NCBI GenBank assembly: GCA_944321985.1
Contig: CALUNK010000136.1
Location: 1 to 56,593, forward strand
Direction: 5' to 3'
DNA length: 56,593 nt
Origin: Candidatus Methanomethylophilaceae archaeon
Lineage (GTDB): Archaea > Thermoplasmatota > Thermoplasmata > Methanomassiliicoccales > Methanomethylophilaceae
Below are positions 15,525 to 25,304 of the stretch, one piece after another. The notes beneath the pieces are model-generated. The model saw nothing but the letters and a program-made list of their open reading frames with translations. It did no database searches and was not told the origin of the DNA. A program made the translations under genes and the position numbers. Positions within the stretch are counted from its first letter, which is position 1, and every line of letters starts with the position of its first letter.

Positions 15525-16979
15525 TCAACGGCTCATCAGGTAGGTGAGGACGCCCTTGCTGTCGGATTCCGCAGCGAGCTCCAGCGCGTCCTTCCCCTCG
15601 GAGTTCCTGAACGACAGGTCGGGCTCGCAGAAGTCGTACATGAGGCGGATCAGGTCCAGGCCCTCGTCGTGGTACAGGGAGGATGCGTACATGATGGCTG
15701 ACATCCCCACGGAGTCCCTGGCGTCGCAGTCCGCTCCCAGCTCCAGCAGCGTGGACACGATGTTCTCTGAATCCATGCCGGAGACGGTGCAGGCGCGTAT
15801 GAGCGGGGTCATCCCCGTGGAGGCGCGGGACGCTATGTCCGCCCCCATGGACACAAGCTTCTCGAACGCGATCGTCCTCACGGACTTCCCGTCGGATGTC
15901 CCGCCCAGCCTTTCGTTCCCGGCCACGAAGCACATCGCCGTCCCCTCTTCGTCCCCGACGGGGAGGTCCGGCGACCCCTGTGCCTTCAGGATCCTCTCGA
16001 GCATCCTGATGTACGCTCCAGAGCTCCTGTCGTTTCCGCCGGTGCCGACCAGGGACTGGAGGGACCTGAGGAGGTAGTAGAGGGCGGTCCTCCCATCGGA
16101 ACCGCGGGAGTACGCGGCGTTTGCTCCGCCGTCCAGCAGGGCGTTGATGGAATCCTCGGCTACCATTTTGCAGGCGATCATTAGCGGGGTCATGCCCTGG
16201 AACGAGTTCTCCTCGTCCAGAGTCTCTTCGGGATCGGCGCCCGAGGACAGCAGCGCGGCGACGGCCTCGGAATCGTTGACCATGACCGCCTGCGCCAGAC
16301 TCATGCCTCCGGAGACGTCGCTGCTGTCCCCGTTCAGGAACGCGGAGGTCTTCTTGATCCTGTTCGAGATGGCGAAGTCCACCGCCTTGCGGCCAATCTT
16401 CGTCTCCGCATCCGGATCTATGCCGCAGCCCACAAGCCATTCCGCCATCTGGCGGCACATCTCGTCCTTCTCCGCGAACTCCTTCGGATCCCTCTCGTAG
16501 GTGTAGTCGTACCTCTGGGCCGCTTCGCAGAGCATGTGGAGGGCGTTCATCCCCGTGCTCTCGTCGGTCGAATCGCATCTGATCTTCATCTTGCCGATGA
16601 CCTCTATCATCGGGTAGTTGTGCATGTACGCGGCTATGTGGTAGAAGCACCTGCCCTGGTCGTCCCTCCTGCCAGGAGGGCATTTGTGGGAGAGCAGGAT
16701 CTCGGTGCACTCGTACATCTCCGACCTCCTCTTCTCCCAGCTCTGGGATGCCAGGAGGTGGAGGGGGGTGCGTCCGTACTCGTCGGTCATCCCGGCCCTG
16801 AATCCACGGTCCAGCAGGATCCTCAGCACCTCGGGGTCCACCATGTCCGCCGCCAGGTGTACGGCGGTCTTCCCGTGAGGGCCCATGTCCGAGGGGTCTA
16901 TGGTGGATGCGATGGAGACGATCACATCACGCGGTCTGTCGTAGCTGTAATAGGCCGATTCCAGTTCTTCGAATTTCAT
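15525..16979 (-). CDS. Ankyrin-repeat protein
   Basis: This 484-residue protein starts at ATG 16979 (MKFEELESAYYSYDRPRDV) and is built of ankyrin repeats. Clear ones read GKTAVHLAADMVDPEVLRIL, GRTPLHLLASQS, GMNALHMLCEAAQRY, GMTPLMIACKMVAEDSINAL, GRTALYYLLRSLQSL, GMTPLIRACTVSGMD and MSAIMYASSLYHDEGLDLI. There is no signal peptide or membrane helix. The ATG overlaps the stop of the upstream gene (ATGA), so both are translated from one mRNA. Ankyrin proteins recur in polymorphic-toxin immunity arrays. The neighbours here carry other such domains, which suggests toxin neutralisation by protein binding. Confidence 0.85.
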   Translation of the reverse strand: MKFEELESAYYSYDRPRDVIVSIASTIDPSDMGPHGKTAVHLAADMVDPEVLRILLDRGFRAGMTDEYGRTPLHLLASQSWEKRRSEMYECTEILLSHKCPPGRRDDQGRCFYHIAAYMHNYPMIEVIGKMKIRCDSTDESTGMNALHMLCEAAQRYDYTYERDPKEFAEKDEMCRQMAEWLVGCGIDPDAETKIGRKAVDFAISNRIKKTSAFLNGDSSDVSGGMSLAQAVMVNDSEAVAALLSSGADPEETLDEENSFQGMTPLMIACKMVAEDSINALLDGGANAAYSRGSDGRTALYYLLRSLQSLVGTGGNDRSSGAYIRMLERILKAQGSPDLPVGDEEGTAMCFVAGNERLGGTSDGKSVRTIAFEKLVSMGADIASRASTGMTPLIRACTVSGMDSENIVSTLLELGADCDARDSVGMSAIMYASSLYHDEGLDLIRLMYDFCEPDLSFRNSEGKDALELAAESDSKGVLTYLMSR

Positions 16980-18034
16980 GATATCGCGCTCACCCAGGGG
17001 AAGTCCTTCCACTCGCCCTCGGTCAGGAGATGCTCGACTGCAAACATAAGCCCAGCGGCGTTCTCGTAGCATGCGTCAGGTCCATAGGGGCACTTCCAGA
17101 ACATGCTTCCGAAGATGTACGACTGCGCGAAGGAGGTCCATGACTCGAAGGCGTCTATGCATCCGTCCGCTATCTGGTCGAGCACGTCCCATGCCTCGTC
17201 CTCGGTGATGAATCCGACGAAGTACCTCCAGCGTGTGACGTTGGCCGCCCTTCCGAGGTCCCATCCGCGAAGCATCATCGGCCCGTACCGGACGGCATAG
17301 GCCTCGGTGAAGGCGAACCTCGAGTCCGAGACCGCGATGTCGTCGTCATCCATGTCCTCGCCATGGAGGTCCTGAGCAGACCCGCCGTTTGCGATCACCT
17401 CGAGGTTGTTGGCGTAGTCCATCGAGTGGCCGCTTGCAATCAGGTATCTCAGGGTGTCGATGAGGCTCTCCCTGTCCTCAACCCCCCAGTAGTTCGAGAG
17501 CAGGGACCTGATCAGGTCCAGGCTGTCCTCGTCCCTTGGCTCCACATCCAGCCCGTCCAGCCTGTGGTCGTTGAGGGTGGAGAGTATCCCCGTGAGGAGG
17601 ATCTCGAACCTGCGCTTCCTCTCGGGGTCGGCAGGCTCGGGCTGCACCTCGGGCAGCTGGGCAAGGGAGGAGACGATCGACTCTATGTCGCCGTATCCGA
17701 ACTGGGACGGTTCCATCGCCCCCATGACGGACTCGGTGAGGGTCTCCTCCTCATCTCCTCCGAGCATCTGCGACATCTGTTCATCGTCGTATCCCATCTG
17801 CTGCATCACCATCCTCGCCTGCGCTTCGGGGTCGACGAATCCGCTCCCGTCTGCGGCGCCCATCATCTGGGTCAGCATCTGTATCTGCATCTGCAGGCTC
17901 TGGTCGATCTGCGAGCACATCTGCTCGACCATAGCAGGGTCGGAGGTGTACATCTGCCTGAACATGTTCTTCTGCGTCTCTGCCTGTGCCTTAATCATCT
18001 CAATCTGCATCTGGATTGGGTCCATGTCTGCCAT
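16976..18034 (-). CDS. DUF1266-containing protein with Met/Gln-rich N-terminus
   Basis: Starting at ATG 18034 (MADMDPIQMQIEMIKAQAET), the first 120 residues are a Met- and Gln-rich coiled helix. A central acidic linker follows. The C-terminal 170 residues fit DUF1266: AFTEAYAVRYGPMMLRGWDL, GRAANVTRWRYFVGFITEDE, and AFESWTSFAQSYIFGSMFW with the typical 'W-DLGR' and 'SW-x-x-F-x-x-SY-x-x-G' signatures. The upstream possible extension (to 18220) has no coding character. The stop overlaps the next gene in ATGA. DUF1266 proteins are of unknown biochemistry and appear with other immunity-like domains. The gene is divergent from the giant gene at 18318. Confidence 0.78.
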   Translation of the reverse strand: MADMDPIQMQIEMIKAQAETQKNMFRQMYTSDPAMVEQMCSQIDQSLQMQIQMLTQMMGAADGSGFVDPEAQARMVMQQMGYDDEQMSQMLGGDEEETLTESVMGAMEPSQFGYGDIESIVSSLAQLPEVQPEPADPERKRRFEILLTGILSTLNDHRLDGLDVEPRDEDSLDLIRSLLSNYWGVEDRESLIDTLRYLIASGHSMDYANNLEVIANGGSAQDLHGEDMDDDDIAVSDSRFAFTEAYAVRYGPMMLRGWDLGRAANVTRWRYFVGFITEDEAWDVLDQIADGCIDAFESWTSFAQSYIFGSMFWKCPYGPDACYENAAGLMFAVEHLLTEGEWKDFPWVSAIS

Positions 18035-18205
18035 GGTCAGGTGATGGCGATGCTTGTTATTAAACTTACATACCGATTCATCATTTTGGACTTTAAAAAT
18101 TTCAGAAGCAATTCCCAAAAACGGCCGATTCCCGCCACAAATCGAGTCATTTTTAATCGCTGTCATCCCGAATCGAGTGGTCGGTACCTCAAGTATTCGA
18201 GATGG

Positions 18206-18216
18206 ATATATAAAAA
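18206..18216 (+). promoter_or_regulatory. TATA box in divergent promoter region
   Basis: ATATATAAAAA lies in the 283-base gap between the DUF1266 gene (leftward) and the large rightward operon. It predicts a start near 18240 and a leader of about 75 bases before ATG 18318, which has AAGGAT just upstream. Confidence 0.45.
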
Positions 18217-18317
18217 CCAAATCAAACTAAAAGTTTTTATTAACTGCAACGGATATACGATACAAACGGTACGACCGTCTCGGGGCGCCTGTGTCCGGCA
18301 GGTTTCGTCAAGGATCA

Positions 18318-21300
18318 ATGGAGAGTTTGATGATGGATTTGGAAGGTCTGCTGAGGCAGTGCCAGGACTGGCACGAGAGCCAGGATTATGAAAGGATAGT
18401 CGAGGCGCTCGAAGGGGTCCCGCCAGGACAGCGCACGACGGAAGTCGACATGGAGCTGGCCAGGGCGTACAACAACCTGGGGACTCAGGAAAACGGCAAC
18501 GAGGCCGATTCCCGGAGGTTGTTGAGAAAGGCCCTGGGGATCATGGAGCAGCATGAGGCCGAGCTCTCAGACGACTACAGCTGGAACTTCCGCATGGGCT
18601 ACTCCCTATTCTTCCTAGAGAGGGAGGGGGAGGCGCTCCCTCACTTCGGGAAGGCCCTGGAACTGCATCCCGGGGACGATCCGAAGTACAACACCAGGGA
18701 GGAGATCCAGACACTGATCGACTCTTGCAGGGAGAGCATGTCGCTCCCGATGTTCGAAACGACGTTCAGGAACAGGGTCATCCGGGCGTGGGAGGAGTTC
18801 GAGAGGGAGGAGGCGGAGATCCGTAGGATGATGGACTCCGACAGGAGGGACGAGTACTCCGATGAGCTGATTCGGAGGATCCAGGACATCCTCGAGATGG
18901 CTTTGGACGACCCGACGTTCGAGTTCGGGATCGACGATGGGAAGCACGACCTCGTGCTCGTGACCCAGGGTGACAAGGTCCGGCTGTTCGAGTACGTCTA
19001 CTTCAGGGACCACGCCCCTGGATCCGTACTGGAGAACTGGAAGATAACTGTCGGACGCCCTCCCAGGCCCGACTTCCATCTGCGCGCCTTCGACCTCGAC
19101 GTCTGCGGCGACGATGTGGAGGCATGGGTCGAGAGGACGGAGGAGGACCGCGTATCCCTCAGGGTATGTTGCGACAAGGTGCAGGATCCGATGGACGATG
19201 AGGACAGAGTCTGGTGGATGCTGTTCACGATCGTCGACAGCGTAATCGGCGAGGTCGCCAACATGAGGCACATAGACAGCTTCGAGGTGGTCGACCATCC
19301 CCCAGAGGGCCAACCCGTCAAGCTGAGCGACCTGCCTAAGGCCATCGAGGACATGGGCATCGTGCTGACCAACGACGCGGAATCCTTCCTGCAGAGGTAC
19401 ACGGTGTACAAGGCGGACCCCGACGAGGAATCCGACGGTCCGTGGCGCATCGACATCCTGTCCGGATCCAACTGCTGCCCTCCCATCATCAACGAGTACT
19501 ACTCCGGCGAGAGGAGGTGCGTCGATACCCTCCATGCCGACGGCGCCGTCGCAGGGTACCTCGCCTACTCCCTCGACATCTTCGACGGTGAGGACAGGAG
19601 CGACAGGATATTCGACTTCCGCGACAGCCTCGAGGGTGCCCTGATGGACAAGGCCGGGGAGGATGCCCTCGCCGTGATCGGAGGGGCCACAGGCCTGCAC
19701 TACGGATACCTGGACTTCATAGCATGGGACCTGCCGTCGGTTCTCAATGCCGCCCAGGATTTCCTCGCGGATTCCGGCGTCTCGAAGGCATTCTTCCGTG
19801 TGTTCGCCACGGATGTCCCCACCTGCATCATAGTCAACAACAGCGATTGGGAGGGGGACTCGATGCTCGGCCCCATGGACATAGCTACACTCGAGTCATT
19901 CATAGGGGAGACACAGGGGCAGTTCGGCGGGGCTCTCGCCTATCTTCTCGATTTCATCGACCGTGGAACGTCGGAGGGGAGATTCACCGAGGAGCAGGCT
20001 CAGCAGGACCTACAGATCGCGCTGTGGTACTCTTACGCATGCATCAACATGCATCAGTACGAGTATTACTACAAGGCAGCGCAGTGGATGCCATCGTCGA
20101 TGTGCAATGCCTCAGGGTGCGGGACGTGGTTCTATCGCTACGTCTGCGCGCTGATGTACTGCGGTAGGTTGGAGAAGGCCCTGGAGATGGCGGAAAGGGG
20201 GACCGAGGAGGAGCCGGACTATCCGTGGGCGTGGCTGCTGCTCGGGGAGCTCCGCGCCCATTTCGGAGACACGGTCGGTGCACTTCATGCTGTAGATCGC
20301 GGCCTGGAGATCGTTCCTGGGGACTACGAGTTCGAGACACTCCGCAGGGAGATCAACGAGGGGGCGACCCTGGATGTCATGTTGAGGCATTGGATAGATC
20401 CGGAACTGGATGCGGATCTCCAGGCGGGGAAGGAGGACGAGGATTCGGAGGCGCTGGACAGGGCAATCCGTTGCGTGGTCCTCGACAATGCCGGGATGGA
20501 GAGGTTCATGGGCATCTTCGGTCCGGAGCCCAGGGACTGGACCGCAGACGATCCGTACTGCTCCTTTAGCCGCGACATGATGGGCCGCAGTATCCGGATT
20601 GAATTCAGGATGAACCGTGCCGGGCTCTCCAAGATGGACGAGAGCTTCCTTGAGAACCTGAGGGGATGGTTCGACGAGGGCCGCTGGCTCAGGTATCCGT
20701 TCGGAAAACCAGACGACTCGCCGGACATACTCCTGGACACGGTCATCGTCTTCCTTGACGGGACCGCTGCCCTCTCTTATCGCGACCCGGAGGGTAGCGA
20801 CGACATCATCCTCGGACTAGACCCTATGGGACATCCGTCGCCTCCTGTGATTCCGGACAACGATCCGGAGGGAGACGACAGTGATCGTTCCGAAGATGGC
20901 GAGGACGACGAGACCGGCGTGTTCGCAGGGTTCGTGCTCATGTCCAGGGTATCCTGGAGCAAGAGGCGGCTCATCCGCGATCTGAAGGAGATGTGGGGAA
21001 TCGAGGCCGAGGAGGACGATGACGACTCCAATGACGACGCCCTCGTATTCGAGGTCGACGGAAGGGTGGCGGCCGTGAGCCTGATGAGGGGACCGATTCC
21101 CGAGGGGGAGGCGGAGGCCAACGCCGAGAACAACTACATGTGGCCGGAGGCCGTGGAAATCGCCAAGGAGCACAGGGCACACCTCCTAGTGTTCGTCGGG
21201 GCGAAGGAAGATGACGATCTGATCGAGAGGGGGAAGCTGTTCGTGAAGCTCCTCTCGTCGTGCTGCCGTCAGGAGAATGTCTCAGGCGTGTACACCAGCG

Positions 21301-22907
21301 GAGTCGTGTTCCAACCCGAGTTCTACGAGGCCATGGCCGAGATGATGAGGGAGGGCGAGCTCCCGATCTTCAACTGGATCTGGTTCGGACTGTACAGGAC
21401 TGAGGGCGGCATTTCGGGGTACACGTACGGGATGAGGACCTTCGGAAGGGAGGAGGTCGAGGTCCTTGATGCGGAAGCGGAACCCGATGAGGTCAGGGAC
21501 TTCCTCGCGAACATCGTCTCGTACCAGCTCGAATGCGACGTCCGCCTGAAGGACGGGGAGACGATAGGGTTCTCGCAGAACGACAGGCACACGATCTCCC
21601 TCAGCGAGGGCGTCGCTCTCCCGGGGATGACGCTCAAGGTATCCTACAGTGCTGCCGAGATATGGATGGACGATGCCGAATGCCATCTGGAGAGCATACG
21701 CGAGAAATCCCTTCCCGTGGACGAGATCGCCGCATACAACCACATGGCGATCTACCTGAGATGGTGCGTCGAGCACGGCCTGATGGGCGACGACTTCATG
21801 GAGGAGCACGGGGAACAGGTCGCCGGGAACGACCTGCGCCCGTTCATCAGGGACGTGCTCGGTGGCAGACTGGATGCGGGCATGTTCAACAGCGACGGTT
21901 GGGGGTTCGCCAGGTACTACTACAACTACTGCAGCGAATTGGATTCCCCGCACTACCCCTCCGACATCGATGACCACGCTCTGAGGTACTTCGGTCCGGA
22001 ACGCTACAACTCGGACGAGTTCAAGACGGAGGCTTATCTGTTCATCCCGTTCGACGAGGAGTACTACGGCGACATGGCCGAGGTCATCGGTCGGCGCTAC
22101 GCCAACTGGAAGAACCAGGAGATTGACCCCGGAACCCGGAACCCCTCCGATCTCGCGAAGGCCATGATGGACTATCTGGGTTGCGAGTGCCAGTACTTCC
22201 CGTCCATGAGGGACGACGACCCCATCATGTCGGCGTACGGGTACGCCCGGCGTCTCGGTGTCAGGGAGGGGTACATACCCGTCCTGGTGAAGGTCGATGA
22301 GATCCTCTGGGAGTGCCTGATACTCAATTCCGACCCGGAGAGCGACGGCTCCGAGGACCACTCGTTCGACCGGGAGAAGGTGGAGGAGTACCGCGAGAGC
22401 ATCCTCTCCGCCCCGACCGGGGACGGCAGGAAGGTCCTGGACTCCATGGTGGGACAGCGCAGATTGGAAGCCGAGGACGACGACATGGACTGGGATGAGG
22501 AAATCATCGGAAGCGTTCAAGGAGGGGAGGGACGCGACCGTCTGGCCAGCTACTGGAACTACGAGACGCAGATGACGGACCCGATGATCCTGGCCAAGAT
22601 TCCGGTGAAGGACCCCTGGGAGGTCTTCGCCTGGCTGCCCTTCGGGAACTGGAACGAGTGCCCCGACACACCTGAACTGATGTCCGCCGCAAGGTACTGG
22701 TTCGAACGCTACGGCGCCGTCCCGGCCGCCATCACCCATGACGAGCTGGAGTTCATCCTGCAGGAGCCGGTCCCGGAGGACGAGGCGCTGGAAGTCGCGG
22801 TGGACCAGTACGGGCTGTGTCCGGACATGGACCAGGGCCACGAGACTATGGGGCACCTCGCTGATGAGCTGCGCCAGTCCACGGTGTGGTACTTCTGGTG
22901 GGACTGA
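18318..22907 (+). CDS. Giant multi-domain immunity-like protein (TPR - TPR - DUF4261 - shared module - DUF4253)
   Basis: The protein is about 1,529 residues if read from ATG 18318; GTG 18291 and ATG 18330 are other possible starts. Residues 1-145 form tetratricopeptide-like helices (ARAYNNLGTQENGNEADSRR, FFLEREGEALPHFGKALELH). A SUFU-like or related mixed domain seems to follow up to about 590. A second TPR block lies at about 617-680. A DUF4261 domain runs at about 865-1112 (GFVLMSRVSWSKRRLIRDL, HRAHLLVFVGAKEDDDLI, GVYTSGVVFQPEFYE, LFKS-type ending). A module at about 1135-1270 (DEIAAYNHMAIYLRWCVEHG) is shared with the next gene. The C-terminal 110 residues fit DUF4253, with VFAWLPFGNWNECPDTPELM and the terminal WYFWWD. 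It has no signal peptide. It leads a compact operon. Confidence 0.8.
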   Translation: MESLMMDLEGLLRQCQDWHESQDYERIVEALEGVPPGQRTTEVDMELARAYNNLGTQENGNEADSRRLLRKALGIMEQHEAELSDDYSWNFRMGYSLFFLEREGEALPHFGKALELHPGDDPKYNTREEIQTLIDSCRESMSLPMFETTFRNRVIRAWEEFEREEAEIRRMMDSDRRDEYSDELIRRIQDILEMALDDPTFEFGIDDGKHDLVLVTQGDKVRLFEYVYFRDHAPGSVLENWKITVGRPPRPDFHLRAFDLDVCGDDVEAWVERTEEDRVSLRVCCDKVQDPMDDEDRVWWMLFTIVDSVIGEVANMRHIDSFEVVDHPPEGQPVKLSDLPKAIEDMGIVLTNDAESFLQRYTVYKADPDEESDGPWRIDILSGSNCCPPIINEYYSGERRCVDTLHADGAVAGYLAYSLDIFDGEDRSDRIFDFRDSLEGALMDKAGEDALAVIGGATGLHYGYLDFIAWDLPSVLNAAQDFLADSGVSKAFFRVFATDVPTCIIVNNSDWEGDSMLGPMDIATLESFIGETQGQFGGALAYLLDFIDRGTSEGRFTEEQAQQDLQIALWYSYACINMHQYEYYYKAAQWMPSSMCNASGCGTWFYRYVCALMYCGRLEKALEMAERGTEEEPDYPWAWLLLGELRAHFGDTVGALHAVDRGLEIVPGDYEFETLRREINEGATLDVMLRHWIDPELDADLQAGKEDEDSEALDRAIRCVVLDNAGMERFMGIFGPEPRDWTADDPYCSFSRDMMGRSIRIEFRMNRAGLSKMDESFLENLRGWFDEGRWLRYPFGKPDDSPDILLDTVIVFLDGTAALSYRDPEGSDDIILGLDPMGHPSPPVIPDNDPEGDDSDRSEDGEDDETGVFAGFVLMSRVSWSKRRLIRDLKEMWGIEAEEDDDDSNDDALVFEVDGRVAAVSLMRGPIPEGEAEANAENNYMWPEAVEIAKEHRAHLLVFVGAKEDDDLIERGKLFVKLLSSCCRQENVSGVYTSGVVFQPEFYEAMAEMMREGELPIFNWIWFGLYRTEGGISGYTYGMRTFGREEVEVLDAEAEPDEVRDFLANIVSYQLECDVRLKDGETIGFSQNDRHTISLSEGVALPGMTLKVSYSAAEIWMDDAECHLESIREKSLPVDEIAAYNHMAIYLRWCVEHGLMGDDFMEEHGEQVAGNDLRPFIRDVLGGRLDAGMFNSDGWGFARYYYNYCSELDSPHYPSDIDDHALRYFGPERYNSDEFKTEAYLFIPFDEEYYGDMAEVIGRRYANWKNQEIDPGTRNPSDLAKAMMDYLGCECQYFPSMRDDDPIMSAYGYARRLGVREGYIPVLVKVDEILWECLILNSDPESDGSEDHSFDREKVEEYRESILSAPTGDGRKVLDSMVGQRRLEAEDDDMDWDEEIIGSVQGGEGRDRLASYWNYETQMTDPMILAKIPVKDPWEVFAWLPFGNWNECPDTPELMSAARYWFERYGAVPAAITHDELEFILQEPVPEDEALEVAVDQYGLCPDMDQGHETMGHLADELRQSTVWYFWWD

Positions 22908-22918
22908 GGGGTGATCCC

Positions 22919-24847
22919 ATGCGCGGAAGATCTATTGCGAGGATCCGCGAGAAGGCGGAGCTCCTGATACGGCTCAGCGAGTACTCGAAATGCATCAGGG
23001 AGATCGAATCCGTCCCCGAGGACGAGAGGGGATACGGCCTGACCGTCCTCCTGGGGTGGGCGTACAGCAACCTGGCGGTTCTTGGAGACCGCGATGCCAA
23101 CAGGGACGACATCGACCCGGACCAGGCGATGCTGGAGAAGGCCGTCGGGATACTCGGTTCTGTGGAGGGACAGGGCAGTGGCGACCCGCTCTGGAACTCC
23201 CGCATGTGCTACGCCCTGTGGATGATTGACGGCAGGGAGGGCGAGGCCCTCACGTACGCCGAGAGGTGGGCGGAGCTGGAACCCGACAACGGGGATGCCA
23301 GGAGGCAGGTCGAGACGATCAGGGAGTTCATCGACGATGCCCCGTCGAGAGCCCCGGAGATGTACGATGAGGGCCAGTGGGATGCGGTGGAGAGGCACAT
23401 CGCTGAGCACTTCGGGGACTTCCCGAACGTGTACCACGAAATTGTGTCCCCGGACATCCATGTGGACATCTGCCTCATACCCCCCAGGAGGGACCACGAC
23501 TACCACACGCTGGTCACGATGGGGATGGGTGCCCACGAGATGGACATCCCGGAAGGGGTCGAGGACGTGCGCAGACGCGCCGAGGTCATGATCAACCTGC
23601 CCAGGGATTGGAGACTTGACGAGGATTCCCTACGGGACAGCAGGTGGTACTGGCCGATCAGGATGCTCAAGGATGTGGCAAGGCTACCGATAAACACCGG
23701 ATGCTGGCTGGGATGGGGGCACACTGTCGGCATGGATGACGAGGGCACATATGACGACAGCACGAGTCTGTGCGGATGCATACTGCTCAGCCCGGGCGTG
23801 TTCGGAGGCGGTTCGTACATCTGCGACCTGCCGGATGGGGACCAGGTGGAGTTCTTCCAGGTCATCCCTCTTTACAGAGAGGAGATCGAGTACAAGATCG
23901 GGAACAGTGCGGAGGATCTGCTGGATCTCAGCAACGACGACCTCCTGGAGGTCATAGATCCATGCAGGCTCAACATCGTCAGCGATTTCGACAGGTTCGA
24001 GCACGACGATGCGGTCATGGATGCCGTCGGAAAGCACCAGGGCATCATAGACCGTCTGGGACTGGAGGTTGATGCACTTGCCGCGTACAACCATATGGCC
24101 ATCTACCTGAGATGGTGCATCCTGAACGGGAAGGTCAACAGGAGGTTCGTCAACAGACATCGGGACATCGTATCCAAGGTCACATCGGGGGAGGTCACCG
24201 ATCTACGTGCATTCGTGCGTGACGATCCGGATCTAGAGGGGAAACTGACCACTCTGCATCTGAACCCCATAGGATCTTGGTTCACCCAGTGGTACAACTG
24301 GGGTGACCGCTCTAACCCCTATGAGTTCTTAAGGGACGTCAAAGATTATGCGGACCGGTTCTTCGCGGAAAAGGAGTGGGGAAGCGAGGAGGAGATGTTC
24401 TACGCCTACCTTCAGGTGCCCTGGTCGGAGGAGTACTGCAGCGATATGACGGAGGTCATCAACGGACGTTTCGGACAGTGGCTTGAATCCAATCCTTCCG
24501 TGTCACAAGATTACGAGGATGATTGCCGTCCGGATCCTGAGGGATGGGAGGGGGCGAGAGACTGCATTGTCAGCGAGGCCGTATCCTCAGGGAGCGTCCC
24601 TATCGGATTCTGCATACGTCGGGAGCCCGAGAGGGAGGACCAGGGATGGGACTCCGGATGGCGCTTCTTCGCCTATGACGATGATGACATCGACGAGGGA
24701 CGGATCGTGTTCCGCAGCCTGTGGTCCGTGTGCGATTCGGATCCCGACATCAGGAGGATACTGGACCTGCCGTTCGGAACGGCTTTCGTACGTGGAAAAG
24801 ACGGCAAGCTCCATCCGTACGAGGAAGACGATCCAGCGGAGCTGTGA
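22919..24847 (+). CDS. TPR - SUFU - shared module - DUF2185 (Imm33) immunity-like protein
   Basis: ATG 22919 follows GAGGGGTGAT and lies 11 bases after the preceding stop. The 642-residue protein has TPR-like helices (1-140), then a suppressor-of-fused (SUFU) domain at about 168-354 with IHVDICLIPPRRDHDYHTLV, TMGMGAHEMDIPEGVEDV and AEVMINLPRDWRLDEDSL, all family hallmarks. The same module as in the giant gene (DALAAYNHMAIYLRWCILNG, about 386; AYLQVPWSEEYCSDMTEVIN) comes next. The last 95 residues fit DUF2185, now Imm33: RDCIVSEAVSSGSVPIGFCI, WRFFAYDDDDIDEGR, RRILDLPFGTAFVRGKDGK. SUFU and Imm33 are established immunity families of polymorphic toxins. Four domains in one chain suggest a poly-immunity protein. 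Confidence 0.85.
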   Translation: MRGRSIARIREKAELLIRLSEYSKCIREIESVPEDERGYGLTVLLGWAYSNLAVLGDRDANRDDIDPDQAMLEKAVGILGSVEGQGSGDPLWNSRMCYALWMIDGREGEALTYAERWAELEPDNGDARRQVETIREFIDDAPSRAPEMYDEGQWDAVERHIAEHFGDFPNVYHEIVSPDIHVDICLIPPRRDHDYHTLVTMGMGAHEMDIPEGVEDVRRRAEVMINLPRDWRLDEDSLRDSRWYWPIRMLKDVARLPINTGCWLGWGHTVGMDDEGTYDDSTSLCGCILLSPGVFGGGSYICDLPDGDQVEFFQVIPLYREEIEYKIGNSAEDLLDLSNDDLLEVIDPCRLNIVSDFDRFEHDDAVMDAVGKHQGIIDRLGLEVDALAAYNHMAIYLRWCILNGKVNRRFVNRHRDIVSKVTSGEVTDLRAFVRDDPDLEGKLTTLHLNPIGSWFTQWYNWGDRSNPYEFLRDVKDYADRFFAEKEWGSEEEMFYAYLQVPWSEEYCSDMTEVINGRFGQWLESNPSVSQDYEDDCRPDPEGWEGARDCIVSEAVSSGSVPIGFCIRREPEREDQGWDSGWRFFAYDDDDIDEGRIVFRSLWSVCDSDPDIRRILDLPFGTAFVRGKDGKLHPYEEDDPAEL

Positions 24848-24849
24848 CG

Positions 24850-25077
24850 ATGTACATCGAGGGCAGATTCTGGAACAACCCCATCGGTGACACCGACTAC
24901 AGCCTGAACCTCGTGGCCTTCCTCGAGGACAGGGGGAAGGAGGAGATCGCGCTAGCCGAGATCTTCTCAGCGATCGGTCTTGACAGACAGGGATGGGACT
25001 TCCACCGTACGGTGGAGTACATGGAGGATACCCCTTCCAACGGAGTGGAGACGGATCTCCATTTCGCCTCGACCTGA
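24850..25077 (+). CDS. Small hypothetical protein in the immunity-like operon
   Basis: A 75-residue protein starts with ATG 24850, two bases after the TGA of the preceding gene, so it is almost certainly cotranscribed. It reads MYIEGRFWNNPIGDTDYSLN and continues with LVAFLEDRGKEEIALAEIF, suggesting a small mixed strand-helix fold. I do not recognise it. Its position and length suggest another single-domain immunity-type protein. Confidence 0.65.
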   Translation: MYIEGRFWNNPIGDTDYSLNLVAFLEDRGKEEIALAEIFSAIGLDRQGWDFHRTVEYMEDTPSNGVETDLHFAST

Positions 25078-25093
25078 TGAAAGAGGAATAACA

Positions 25094-25273
25094 ATGAGCA
25101 TTTATTGGTGGTTTTTGATTCCAGCTATTGTTTTAGCAGTCTTTTCCGGATCAATCGATGCGGCTTTAAAATCCAACGGAGAACTGAAGAAAGTAATTCT
25201 GGTTTTTTCTGTGGGTGTGGTGCTCGTGTGCTGCATCGCAATCACAGCTTCCCTATTTGCGAAATTAGTGTAA
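25094..25273 (+). CDS. Small two-helix membrane protein
   Basis: ATG 25094 follows GAGGAATAACA. The 59 residues hold two hydrophobic helices, WWFLIPAIVLAVFSGSID and VILVFSVGVVLVCCIAITAS, joined by a short loop with KSNGELKK. Base composition is more AT-rich than its neighbours, which suggests separate origin. There is no known family. Confidence 0.6.
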   Translation: MSIYWWFLIPAIVLAVFSGSIDAALKSNGELKKVILVFSVGVVLVCCIAITASLFAKLV

Positions 25274-25304
25274 ACTATTGTTGAAAACAGAAAAAGGAGG
25301 CATC

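Noticed and set aside
15508-16710. Leftward 400-codon frame
   Set aside because: It overlaps the ankyrin gene in another frame and is Arg/Gly-rich, as expected of a GC-rich shadow.
17363-18391. Rightward 342-codon frame
   Set aside because: It lies antisense to the DUF1266 gene and across the divergent promoter; it has no ribosome site or motif.
18615-19700. Leftward 361-codon frame
   Set aside because: Antisense to the first part of the giant gene, with no domain.
21282-22856. Leftward open frame of 524 codons
   Set aside because: It is the antisense shadow of the giant immunity-like gene. Its composition follows the other strand's codon bias and no motif is present.
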